Below are positions 25,391 through 37,680 of a stretch of 64,000 bases of DNA, piece by piece. Below the pieces are notes generated by a model that was not told where the DNA came from, ran no database searches, and saw nothing but the letters and a program-made list of their open reading frames with translations. The translations under genes and the position numbers were made by a program. Source of the DNA: Agelaius tricolor (taxonomy: Eukaryota > Chordata > Aves > Passeriformes > Icteridae); assembly GCA_023055355.1 (NCBI GenBank), contig JALJCS010000004.1:14352001-14416000 (forward strand), given 5' to 3'. The number at the start of each line of letters is the position of its first letter. Within the stretch, counting starts at the first letter, position 1.

Positions 25391-27200
25391 GCTAACCTAT
25401 TCTTCCAGCCTTGCTATATCTCTCAGTGTGACCGACCAAGACCTCAAAAGCAGACACGTGTGACAGGTACCCTCTCTGGCCATGGGTACTTTTGAATGAT
25501 TTCTAAGGCTCTGCATCAGGAGAAAGAGGAAAAGGACAGCCAGTTTCTTTATGGACTATGGTAGATCTTTGTGCAAGGGTGCTGCCACGTAACAGCTCTG
25601 TGTCTGCACCTGATACTTGCTCCTCAGAGATGGGTGAACAGGCAGAGCAGCAACAGAAGGCTCAGGCAGACAGGTCCATACAACCAGAAAGAATAGTGAC
25701 ACTCTGGTGTGCTCCCCCTAAATCATATTCTGGGAATGTCTCCACCAGCTACAAGGAGTACTGAAAACAACTGGCTTCTTCATTAGCATGCTGAGAGTTA
25801 ACATTGAGTAAACACATGCTTTTCTGCCCTTTCACCTCTAAACCAGGAAAGTAACTTTTCAGACTGCTTATAAAGGGCTATGAAGAGAATAAATCCTTTT
25901 ATTTCAAGGGCTTCAGTCTGCCCCACAGGGGATGTGCAAAACATCTGAAAGACAGCAAACTGGTTAACACCAGCTGGGAAAGAGCCCTGTGCCCAGAGAT
26001 TCAGGTTTCTGTATGCTCCACAGCCCTACCATGCAGAAACACAGGAAAAAACCGTCACATTCCAAAACTGTGTAGGCTCAAGCAGCTTTTGTTCCTGAAA
26101 TCACAACAAACACAGTTTGGCTGCAGGTAAGCATCAGCTCATGGACACCTGGACATCACTCTCCCGCTGCCAAGCTGGAGGAAGACCTCAACATGGGCAG
26201 GATTACATCAACTAACATGGAACCCAATCACTGCCAGAACATAAATGGGGCAAACAGCTGGTCTCTGGTATCAGTCCCAAAACACTGAAGCAAAATAGCC
26301 TGTGCAGGGTCTTATTTCCTGATTGTTTTGTTTCTTTAAGCCTCTGAACAGCAAAAATGCTGGAAAGTAAAAACCTTCAGGGTAGATGAAGAAAGAAAAG
26401 GCTTTGCTTGCCTTCACCTGTGAACCAGTTGCTGTTACACATTGGTACTAGGGTGGTTTGAGTCTCCCAGTTCCTCTGGCTGTTGGAGGCAAAAACTATC
26501 TCCTTCATCATATCTAAGTGTCTGTGCAATCACTGTTCTGTTTTGCTTTTTTTCTCCCACCAAGACTACATGTGTATTATTAAAGGAAAAAGATTCTTGA
26601 AAGGGCCAATGAATTTCAAGGCCGTAGAGAAGGCAGACGAAAAATTACAAATGTAAATTGGGAATGCAATTGGAGGGGTTTGTCTTATTCCAACCAGAAC
26701 TAAAATGTTACTGCTTTCTTGTGAGATTTACTCTATTAGTATTATGAAAAGTAGAAAAAAGTAATTGATTTTGCTTTGCAGCTATGGTTTGTAAGTGAAA
26801 ACATATATCAGCTCCTGTATCACACATTGGTTGTGCTTCTGTCTTACTGTTTTTCAGTGTCCTAAGTCTGTTTACTTCAGAAAATTTGAGCTGATTAGTT
26901 AGAAAACTTTCTTTATAATGTTTAATTTTTTCTTCATAGTCTCTCTCCTTTACGTTTTGGGACCATATATTCTCTGAGTTAACAAAGCATACAGGAAGTT
27001 TTCTCTGCTCATCTGACAAATTATTTAAAACACACAAGCATGCTATTGAAAGAAATCTAATCTCTTGTTACAACATCCAAATTAGACTGTTTGATAAGGG
27101 CTACAGATGGTCTTGGTCTGCTAGTGCAGAGAAACAGTGAACATTTTTAATCCAAATCCACCTGTAAAGAATCAAGTTTCAAGTTTTAATTTGCTATGTG

Positions 27201-27249
27201 TTTCTCTCTCTCTCTCTTTTTTTTTTTTTTTTTTCCCTTCTCTCTTTCT
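27201..27249. repeat. Polypyrimidine tract, (CT)n plus T-run
   Basis: Forty-nine uninterrupted pyrimidines: a CT dinucleotide run, a long T run and CCCTTCTCTC. The NRG1 sense strand is purine. Confidence 0.9.
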
Positions 27250-28754
27250 GGGAAGCAAAAGTCTAGCTACATTTGTTCCTAGCCCAGATCCATGCAGAAC
27301 CTGTTCATGGGAGCAAATCCATTCATTTTTTATCAGCCTGGGGCCAGGACATAATCTTATAAAGAGAATTGTGTTTTCTACAAAGATCTACAAGAGCAGA
27401 GTGGAGTAACTGAAAGCAAACTCTGGGACTGCTCTCTGGAAGTCGTGAGATGTTCATCAGCTGTGACAGAGATCCCACAGCCTGAAGCAGGTTATTAGCT
27501 CAGCCTGTGCACTAGCCAGAGCCCCACTGCTCACCTCTAGCTGTGCTGTCCCTGCCCCTTCATCTTGGATATGCAGTTGCAAGGTGGTTGAAAATCGAGG
27601 AAGACAAGTCTGTAAGGCTCAACCATCACCTGGCAGCAAAAGACAGACCCAGGAGAAAGGCCTGTAGGGAGAACTGATGGTACATTTGCTGTTGTTACTC
27701 ACCTCTGCACCATCCCTCTCTTGTTCAGTGGGTTGTCCTACAAGTTTCAGAAGACCTTCTCCTCTATGGGGATATGACAAACACGGTACCAACTTGAGGC
27801 AGAAAATTCTTCTGCCTGTGTGCTTTGGGACTGAAGGTGAAAGAGCTCTGCAGCACTGCGGTGCATTCCTGTCTGCCCAGAAGCAGCTGGCTGGCTGCCC
27901 TTGGAAAGCTGCCATTTTTATCTCGTGATGCTGTCGACTGGCCTGAAGGACCCCAGCAAGCTTGGTTTCTGATAACCTGATAGATTAGCCAATGGCTCAT
28001 TCCTTAGCTAAAGCATTTCCTTCTGCTGACCAATCTCAACTGCATTGTTTCCTGGACTGAGCCAGCGCAATCTTACTCTTCACCTGCACATCACCTTGTC
28101 CTGAATTCCTATTTTGCTGCAGGACATGAAATTGGCCAGATACTGCTACTTGTACCTTTAAGAAACAAATGTTTCCAAGAAGAAACTGGCAGTTTCCACC
28201 AAGCAGTTCCAGTACTTTTTAGACAATTCCATGCTCAGAAACCCAGTCCAACAAATCATTGTTCTGGTTTCAAACTATGATTTTCTGTGGTGACAAGCTT
28301 CACATTTTAACTACAAGCAATATATGATTGACTTTGATCAGCTTTTTAGTCCCTCAAGCAATGTGACTGAGAACATCCTTGCTTTTGTACTATTGGATAA
28401 AGAGAACAGAACCTCCTATCAATCCTCTAAGGGCCAGTTTTAAAATCACCAGTCTCCCCAAGCTGTCCCCCAAGTACTTCAGCACAGAACTCCTCACACA
28501 GGAAACCCCCTTAGAGTTATTCCAAGCCTACTGCTATTCCTCTAACTTCTTGCTGATTCCCTTTCTACTCTGCTATTTTAAATATGAAATGAAGCAGGAG
28601 GCAGCACTCCAGAGTACTAGAGTCACCATTTTGTATTACGGCATGATGACATTTTCTCTATAGCTTTCCAATTCTAATTTTTATGTTACCTAACAATTGC
28701 TTGGGTCTTTGACCACAGTGATATGTGCAGAAGGGCCCCTTTTATGGCTTTAAA

Positions 28755-28777
28755 AACAACAACAACAACAACAACAA
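28755..28777. repeat. (AAC)n trinucleotide microsatellite
   Basis: About seven perfect AAC units. Confidence 0.93.
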
Positions 28778-30342
28778 TTACTGAACTACAGCTGTACTAA
28801 AATAGCAGAATAAACTTTGCATTTCAGAAACATCTGTAATGCAAATGAAGACTCATCCCTACGGTCCTTCCAACACAAAGTCAGCAGAGAGACAAAAGAG
28901 GCAATATGATAGAGAGAGGGTCAGTAGCAGAGACAGAGAAAACACTTGGTTATCCTGAGTAAAAACCAAGAGTGTGACTGAGTGCTCTGGTTCTGGCTTT
29001 CTCTTGGGAAATGGATAGTTGAGCTAATTACACCTATGTCCTTTATCACTTCCAAGCAATCTAACCAAATGGGAGAGGAAGCATCACAAAGAACTGCTAG
29101 GAATACACCTGTTTCCCAAAGTCTGTTTTCTTGTATCCAGAGGCCTACCTCTCACACTGTCCCCCCAGAGGCTCTCTTCTTCCTCTTCTCTCCCTGTATC
29201 ATGTATTATTTGCCAGATCTGTTTAATATGAATCAGGAGAAATAACTGTTTCACAAGCTCTGCTCTAACAGATCTGCACAGATACAGTCACCCAAGAGAC
29301 AACGAAACTTTAACTAACCTACTTGTAGCCAAAGCTTAACTTTCAGCAAGGAAATAAGCAATGACTTTGATCCAAAGTTTTCAAGGAAGAAAAAAAGAAG
29401 AAAACCAAAGATAAAAGTCAGCCAGTTATTCCTGAAAGACATAATACACTCTACAGTGTATTTTTCAGGGTAGAGGGGAAGGAGGAAATGGGGAGCTCTT
29501 AATTCATGTTCCTCATTCCACAGGTCTCAGGGGTTCTTTGAGTCTTACAGCTGGTCTGATTTATAAATAGGTATATCTCTCACTTTTTATTTCTCGCTTC
29601 TTTGTCATGTTCCTGCTGGCACATCTGGTCCAAGAATGGCCACTAGACAGGAAATTATTGCAGACACTTTAATGAACTTTCTTATTAAAGTGACAGTTTT
29701 CCAGTTACCAGACTCATGTTGTTGAGCCTGTGTGATGCTAAATGAAGAAGAAACCCTCTATTTCCTCCTTCATCCATTTCCAAAATTGATTTTAGAATAG
29801 AAAAATTTCCAGTATTGATATCATTCTCTCTCTAGATTTAACAAAAGTTTGCCTTGAAGTTTGGAAGAAGAAAATGAGCTCAATTTTGGCATCAAAATGT
29901 GCCAAATCTTGCAGCAATAAAGAATAACCTGATAAAATGAGGACAGACTTTTCCAAAGACTGAAAAGCTGCCTGCTTCTACTAGTAGTCTGATTTTCTCC
30001 AACTGTGGCTTTCTGTGGGGACTGTTTTCTGTCAGAGGTGACACTGAATGCTGCCTAGGGAAGTTTTCAAAATTGATTAGTGATGCTTTTGCTGGCTCCT
30101 TTGAGAAAACTTTCTGCCAACAGGTTTATCCAGATGAGTGGGAGCTGTTCTTTAAAACAGATGTGCATTTTTTGTACATGCCTATTCAAAAGAAGAAGAT
30201 GCATCTGAATGTTGGTTGAAGTCCACCTTTTTTTTGGGCCAGTCTCCTCTTTGCCTACCTCAGTACCTTCTCCAAACTCCTCTTTTCTTCTCTCCCTGCC
30301 CTCCCCATTGCATTGCTGCAGTTATACTGTCCCATCTGAAAC

Positions 30343-31180
30343 AGAATCACAGAATCATAATGTTGGGAAAAAAACCTCTAATGTCATGGAGTCCAATCTT
30401 TGACTTACCATCACCTTGTCAACTGGAGCAGAGCACTGAGTGCTATGTCCAGTCATTTCTTGAACATCTCCAAGGTTGGAAGCCATCTCATCCCCGGACA
30501 GTCCACTCCAATATTAAACAACCCTTTTCATTAAGAAATTCCTCCTGATGTCCAGCCTGAACTTTTCCTACTGCAGGCTGAGGTTATGTCTTCTCATCCT
30601 GTCTCTGGTTAGCTGGGAGAAGAGGCCGATCCCCACCTGGCTACAGCCTCCCGTAGGGCAGTTGTAGAAAGTGATAAGGTCATCCCTGAGCCTCATTTTC
30701 TCCAGGCTAAACACCCCCAGCTCCCTCAGCTGCTCCTCACAGGACTCGTGCTCCAGACCCTTCACCATCAGCTCCAATGCCCTCATCTGGACACACTCCA
30801 GCAGCTCAGTATCCTTCTTGTAGTGAGTGGCCCAGAACCAGACACAGAACTTGAGGAGTGGCCTCACCAATGCCAAGTACAGGGGGACAGTCACTGCCCT
30901 GGTTCTGCTGGCCACACTATTGCTGATACAGGCCAGGATGCCATTGATCTTCTTGGGTGCCTGGGCACAGCTGGCTCATGTTTATCTGCTGTTGACCAAC
31001 ACCCCCAGGTCCTTTTCCACTGTGCAGCTTTCCAGCCACTCTGCCCCCAGCACTGCCTGGGGTTGCTGTGACATGAAGACAGGACCTGGCATTTCGACTC
31101 ATTGCGCGTCTTAGCACTGGTCTTGGCCCATCAATCCAGCATGTCCAGATCCCTCTGCATAGCTTTCTTCTCTACATGGG
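30343..31180 (-). mobile_element. 5'-truncated CR1 LINE (ORF2 C-terminus and 3' end)
   Basis: The reverse complement reads as the last part of CR1 ORF2 and the CR1 3' end. An open stretch at 30915-30568 encodes a peptide with VPLYLALVRPLLKFCVWFWA, then THYKKDTELLECVQMRALEL, then LRELGVFSLEKMRLRDDLIT. This is the conserved CR1 reverse-transcriptase C-terminal region. Sequence continuing to about 31180 corresponds to the part just upstream in ORF2 but is in another frame, so at least one frameshift has broken it. The left end carries the repeated ATTCTGTGATT-type terminus (30343-30356), which marks the CR1 3' end. The element is truncated at its 5' side, as most CR1 copies are, and lies in the same orientation as NRG1. 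It cannot move on its own. The right boundary is approximate. Confidence 0.95.
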
Positions 31181-31246
31181 AACTCCTCCCTAACTCTTCA
31201 CTAGGAACAATTAATGTCAACTGTGTTGATATGCTGTTCTTTCATT

Positions 31247-31268
31247 TCACTGAGCTGCAGCTCAGTGA
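31247..31268. other. Perfect 22-bp palindrome
   Basis: TCACTGAGCTG followed directly by CAGCTCAGTGA forms a self-complementary sequence with no loop, centred on CTG|CAG. It lies about 70 bases outside the truncated 5' side of the CR1 copy. A palindrome of this length is not expected by chance in a window of this size (roughly 0.015 expected). Confidence 0.9.
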
Positions 31269-31689
31269 GACTTTTCTGGAAGGTCCTAGGAGAAACCTAG
31301 TCTTGGCAAACCTCTTGCTGTGTTAGCAGAACTGGCACACCTCCTCTCCTGCACAGAAGGTCCCACTGAGATTGCTTTAAAAATTAAAAAGCTGCATTAA
31401 AAATAAAAGAGGGTTTTGATTGGCTCCAGTGTTACAGTGGAAGAGGATGATGTGGCCTCTCGGACTCATACTGATGTCCATACAAAAAGATGTATGTGGT
31501 TAGGTCTCACTGAACTCAATAGATTACATCAGCATATGAGGCTAGGTATTAGGTTTCCTGCTATTGAGTACGGGGATAAGCTAATTTCTGTTCTTTGCTC
31601 CCATATTCTGAAAAGAGAAAACTCATTCTGCTTTCCCAAAACTTTTGCTTCATTTCTATTTAATTCTGAATTTATTTAAATAAAGGAAA

Positions 31690-32120
31690 TTGTTTTTGCC
31701 AGACTCTGTCTGGATGTGGGCCAGTTCACCCAGTGTCTCCTCTCTGACAGTGGCCAGCATCAGTTGCCTCAAAGGAAGGTGCAAGGTACTCTGCTAAGAC
31801 TCTATTACAGAAGAAGCAGGCCCGAGGGATAATTTCTCCCTAAATCCTGCTAGCTAGAACTTGGCTTCTGTCCTGATGCCCGAGGATTTATATTCCTTCC
31901 AAGATGTCTTCTTTATTTTTAAGTATTAACTGTTATGAGTCTGGCTGATATTGCTTTTCATGTTATGCCTAATCCTGTTTTGAACAGGTCTGCAATCTTT
32001 GGCTTCAGTTGTATCCTTTGGCAGTGAGTTTCATAAGCTAATTGTGTATTATGTGAGAAAGTACTTCCTTCTACTAGCTTTCAATTTTTTGTCCGAATAA
32101 AAATTATTTCACCATTTTAT
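31690..32120. repeat. Possible ancient interspersed repeat
   Basis: The stretch containing GTGAGTTTCATAAGCTAATT, then GTGTATTATGTGAGAAAG and TACTTCCTTCTA, resembles from memory an old dispersed sequence seen across amniote genomes. I cannot name the family and the boundaries are estimates. It might instead be ordinary intron. Confidence 0.3.
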
Positions 32121-32422
32121 CCCTCCTTCCCTTTTTCCTGTTTTCCTGACAAATATCCACCCCAGAGCTGGAGCAAAAGGGAGAGATATGTACTACTGGT
32201 CCAAGTCGTGCCTATGGCCCAAAACACAGGTGATGGGTTTGAGGGAACACATCTCCCAGCCAACCCCACACCTAGGCAACCCTAAGCAATCTGCACTATG
32301 ATGTGTCAGCACCCCAAAAGCAGAGCTTCTGTAAACAGCTTTTAGAGTCACAGATGTCCCTAGATCAAAAATTGTTTAAACTTTCTTGTAACAGCTTATA
32401 ATTTTTGATATTTTATTTCAGA

Positions 32423-32473
32423 TATTTATTTATTTATGTATTTATGTATTTATTTATTTATTTATTTATTTAT
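32423..32473. repeat. (TTTA)n tetranucleotide microsatellite
   Basis: About twelve TTTA units, with TATG variants interrupting the run three times. Confidence 0.92.
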
Positions 32474-35400
32474 GTAATATTTTCACTGCTTTATTACAGA
32501 CCAGTAGTCTTTAGGACCAGAATTGGCAATTGCAAGGGTAAAATTTGTTATTAGTCACCAGCTAGCATTCCTCCTCACTCACTAGATATACTTCCCCAGA
32601 AAAGAGACAGATGGCAGTGCCAGAAACATACTTCCTTGGAGATTTTCCATCAAGGAAAACTTCCTTAAATTAAAAGCTGAGCTTTCTGAGAAACCAAGTA
32701 GAAAAGTCTGCATAAGTAACTTAGGACTTACTCTTCCATGTTCTTCATATCTCCTACTATATGAGAAGTATAAATTACTTTCCCACACTTCCTGTCACTG
32801 TGAAGGTTCTCTCCTGGAGGTGCAGAACTGGAAGTTTACCAGCGGCCATCACTCACATTATCTCAGGCTGAATGGGCTCCACTGGCCTCCAAACGATAAA
32901 GATCCATGAGTCGGAGATGTAAGCTTGCACTTATTCCAAGGCTGCATGGGTGGCTCTGCAGCAGCATCAGTGTGCTCCTCATGCAATGCAGAGGAGTATG
33001 CAATACAATGAGCATTGTAGCATTAACCTTTTGCCTTAAAATCCCCAGAATTGCAATCTGTTCTGGTCACTGTTCTGACAATCAGATGTGTGTACCACAG
33101 CCTCTACTTTATACAGATTCTCTTCTCTGTCTTCTAGAAAAAACATATTTCAGTCCTCCAGGCACATTAATCACTAGCCAACCAAGCTCTTTAACTAATC
33201 AAAATCTGGGTCTTACAGCTGATGCAATGTAATGAATCAATTTCAGTGCCACTGTGGGCATACCAGGCCCCTCCATCATTGTCATCTACTGGACTGGAGG
33301 AAGTGAAACTGCTTCATTTTCAGTAACCCCTTATTTAAAGGCAGAGTAGGAGTGGCATGGCAGTTTTATTCATGGATAGCCACTGGTCAGGGAATTTGAG
33401 GAAGTCAGCTGTACAGAAAGTGGGGGTGATTGCTAGGCTAGGCATTCTATCTCATGAATGTGTTCTTGGGAGCTCCGGGAGATCACCCAAGCCAAAGTAC
33501 AGGCAAGGTCCAGTGGTGGCCTCAAGGTTACCACAGTATCTCAAAGAACAAGATGCTCATCAAATGACAACATAAACAGCTCAGTGAAGGATGGCATGGA
33601 AACAGGAATGACATTGAACTTTTCCTTTGCAGCTGCTCTCCATACTTAGGCATTGCCTTGTATCAAAGAACCAATGCTTCACAGCCCTTCTCCTAATAGG
33701 TGTCACAACGAAGTAACTGCTTGAGATGTCTGCAGTCATGAACAGGTATAGGACCTCACTGCAAAACTGGGTGAAGTAGCAGAAGTACTGGGTGTTCAAA
33801 GATAAACAAAGATAAAGAACACAAGCACAAGTAAAACAAAAGGCAGTGAAGAAGATGGGTCTTGCACAAGTCCTTACTCAGGGTTAAGGGCCGCTGTGAA
33901 CTGCAGAAAAGGAAGAACATTTGCACAACTCTCAGATGGTGTGTTGTGAGAAAGAGAGATCTCCCTGTAAAGCTTGTAGAACTGTCTGCATTTGGGATCC
34001 TGTAGAACCATAATGCTTTCTTGCAACCTTATTTTTTTTATTTGGAAGAGAAACTGCAGTGGCTCTCATAAGCTAGTCAAGGACTGCAAAGAACATCCCG
34101 AAGAACCCATACAGTCCAGACATTGCAATACCTGGGAGGAAGCTATGCATACCCCAAAGTACAGCACCCAGCCATAGCTAAGGATCTGCCTACCTGTGTG
34201 ATGATGTGCTACTAAAAGGACAGCACTGAACTTCCTGAACACATTCTGCCTCTCCCGCTTTTCCACTTACACAGGCGCTTCCTGAATGGGGTATGGGCAT
34301 GGAGTGGATGGGAGATGGCAGTAAGAGAGGGCACTGTGCAACATCCAGTCTCCAAGTGATAACAACATGAATGATGGCAGCAAAATCTGGAGAGGACATT
34401 CAAGATTACATGATTGCAAGGAGATACAGATGAACAAATGAAGCAGGTAGCAACCTGCTTCCTGCAGCACCCTGATGAGTCATGTTTAACAGGTATGACA
34501 GCTTAGCACGAGAGGGGGAGCTTCTACCATTGCCTGTTCCTCTGGAATGTCTCTTCCGAACATTGCTTTAGACTTTGAGTAACTCTCAGCTACCGTCTCC
34601 CAAAGGAGAATAAAGGGCTGGAGCTGTGTTTGGAAAAGTACAAGACAAACAATTCCTGAACCTCTCTCCCATTCACAGTCAGACTTCACTCGTTTCAGCT
34701 CTGAACACTCAAAGTTTTAGCCTTCACAAGTACATAGTAAAAGGACAGGTTTCCATCTATTGCTGCATTGAAACACATCCCAAATCTTACACAGGAGAAG
34801 TGCACCAAGTAAGACTGCTCTTCATATTAATTTTATTGTCATCAGAAAGACCTACATTGGGAAAATCATGGAAGTACTTGTAATTTCCCTAGTGCATGCA
34901 GAGTGTCATGGGCACCCTGGTGACACAACTGGGTACAGAGTAATCTTGCCTGTATTGTACTTAAACATGATGATGAACCACAGGAACCATCTGGAGAGAA
35001 AAGCAACTGCCAGTTGATTTGGGCAGGAAGAAGTAACAAGATGTAGCAGTGCTGTAGGTGCAGCCAAGTCACTTGGAAAGAACTGAGGCCTCACTCCAAA
35101 CGAGGAAGACTTAGCAAGTGATTAGCAAATGTCCCTAGAGGGTCTGAAGGCAGGCCCTAGCAAAATGCCACAGCTACCCTCTTGGATCTTCATGTTGCCC
35201 AACATTTTTTATGCATATTGAGCAGAGAAAGAAAGAGGATGACTGGCATTTTGAATTAAAAAAATTAAATGCTACCATGTTATTAGAAGAGGTGGTGCTT
35301 TGGCATGGGCTGATGCCAGGTTGTGTTTAAGTGCTTTCAAAGGAAAAAAAAGGATCCCTCTAATTCCAACATTGCCTGGACTACTAACTAAGAAGTCTGA

Positions 35401-37332
35401 AGCTGGAAGCAGTCAAACTTTGCTAGTGACACAATGCAGGATACAAAAAAAGAAATAATTCTAAGACAATTAAAAGACTGTAAATCAACCCCTATTAATA
35501 TGAAGCAAGATTGTTACAATTTTTCATTCTCCTGACTTAGAGAAAATCTATTTTCATGTTACTACAAAACCCAAGCCAGATATTTGGAAGAGTTTATTTG
35601 GATTATCCATTCCTCTAGGACTACTACACTTCACTCTTTACACAGACCAGTGCATTGGCTTTCAATTAAAACAACAGAAAAACATAAATCTAGGTCTCTT
35701 GCTGGAGTTGTTTCTGTAAATCATCCTCCCCCTCTATCCCATCCAGTAGCCACCAGGGATATGCAAAAATTGTAATATCGAGTTTTTATGTATGACAACC
35801 TTCCTCCTCTCTCCCGTTCAATTATCCTTGACTTTCTAAAGCTGTTAGTACCTAGCAAGAATTACAAGTACATCACAGATGGACCAATTTCATTGAACTG
35901 TAATAGGAGGGATTAATTCCAAGCTTAACAAGGAAAGCTAATCCAACCTTAGGTACAGGGAGACCACCTCCTTTGTTCTGACACTGCAAAGCCTGCTTTT
36001 TACACTGACAGTGTCTACAGCTTAATGATTTTGAAACCATGGTGGTGGGGAAAAGAATCAGTTGCATGAGTGCATCAGTTGCATCAGTTAAAATGTAGTT
36101 TTGACAGAGCTGGCATTTCTGAGACTCTGCTTGTACACTTGCTTTTGTACCACGGTAGGGTACATTGAATGCCTTTGCTGTCATGATCTGTAACATTGAA
36201 ATGGAAGTGAGGAGAGGAAAACACAGAAAATTAGGGCTCTTGGAAGAAGAGCACTACAGTTTTTTTATCAGAAGGTAAAATGCAGAAGTATTACAATAAA
36301 TTATGATACTGTAACTTGATGAGGTTTCTCTGACAGAAGAGGATACAAAGAAATTCACTATCTCTATATTATGAGTTCTTAACTGTACTTAGAGATAACA
36401 GTTTTCACTTCAGAAGAATGCAATTAATTTAAAAAAGAAACGTGGGAATATGAGGCCACCATCTACACTCTTCTTCCTGAATGAAGGCTGCAGTATTACC
36501 AAAACCTGACCACCACTTTAGGTCATCTTTCTAAGCTCTTTCTTTCTTATATACAGGAAGTTGAAAAACTCCAGAACTATCAAGAACAACCACAGATTTA
36601 GCTATTCTGCAGAGGATTTCCAAAGGGTAGTTCAGGGCCAAAGTCCAGAGTCATGAGAGACTCTCTTTCATATCAGGAAAGGGACATTTCAGCACCTTGG
36701 TGGACATGCTACTTTCACCCATTGACTGCCAATGTGACACTTCATTCCCCATTCCTATCTGTAGAAAATCCATTCTCAGCTGATGAGCGTTCATAACATG
36801 TGTGAGTCTACAAAAGATCTTTTGAAATCTGTGATTTCAAGATTTCAACAGCTCTGTCCTCCAAAACCAGTTGTTTGTTCCCAAAGACATTTCTTCCACC
36901 AGGGCCTGTCCCCGCTGCTGCTAATTCCTGCTTGCATTGAGATTCCACTGGTCCTCAGCTTGGGCAGCCTTTGTAACTTCCCATATTGCAAAGCCCTGAT
37001 ACTCCCTTCTCCATCATTTTCAGGCTTATGGTGATGCCCCACAAGCACTACAGCCAGTTCCTGACCACATGGGACTGCTGCTCCCTGACCAGTGCAGGGT
37101 TTGCAGAGCTGCTCTGCCAAGGCACCTGTACGTTTGCAGGTTTAGAGGCTGTTTGACCAATGGAGTTGGGTTTCCCAGGGCAGCAGTGTAAGGGGTACTA
37201 TCTCTCGTCTCACAACAGAGGTTGTGAGGAACAGTAAAACCCCTTTCCCACTGACAGCACTACACAGCTCCCAGATCTAATGCTGAGCCTCCAGGCTGCT
37301 GGGATTGACATGAGAGGAAGACATAGGGTACT

Positions 37333-37362
37333 CAGTGACGGACACCGCAGTGACGGACACCG
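37333..37362. repeat. 15-bp tandem duplication
   Basis: CAGTGACGGACACCG occurs twice without a gap (37333-37347 and 37348-37362). Each copy retains two CpGs, so the duplication is probably recent. Confidence 0.95.
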
Positions 37363-37636
37363 CAAGCCCTTAACAAAGTCCTAGGAGCTGCCTAAGAGCA
37401 GTTAGAGATACGCTAACAAATGGCGCATTTTGCTTTTCATGCACTCTTGCACGCCACACTGTTTGTAATTTTGAATGCAACTTCATGCAATGGCCACAAT
37501 GCAACTATATGAATCAAACACAACCCAGATCAGATGGAATGTAAATCCAAGCTGTTATGCACAGCCCAACAGGAGTCTACCTTGTACGGCAGGTAGAGTG
37601 ACAAAGAAAATTAGCTAACTAATGACTAAAAGCCTC

Positions 37637-37680
37637 CATGCACACGCATGTGCGCGCACACACACACACACACACACACA
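37637..37680. repeat. (CA)n microsatellite within a 44-bp alternating purine-pyrimidine tract
   Basis: Twelve CA units (37657-37680) are preceded by CATGCACACGCATGTGCGCG. The whole 44 bases alternate purine and pyrimidine without a break and include GCGCGC, the classic left-handed (Z) DNA-prone composition. Confidence 0.93.

Larger units (their letters stand above)
18176..30342 (-). other. NRG1: NRG1 large upstream intron, between the two CR1 copies
   Basis: This is intronic sequence without recognisable exons. It contains an AT dinucleotide repeat, A16, two polypyrimidine tracts and an AAC repeat, listed separately. A 249-codon plus-strand open frame at 22956-23705 is the longest in the window but matches no family I know. 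A 13-base sequence is directly repeated at 23612-23624 and 23627-23639. Confidence 0.8.

Noticed and set aside
30568..30915. 115-codon minus-strand open frame as an independent gene
   Set aside because: It is the C-terminal part of CR1 ORF2 inside a truncated, frameshifted LINE.
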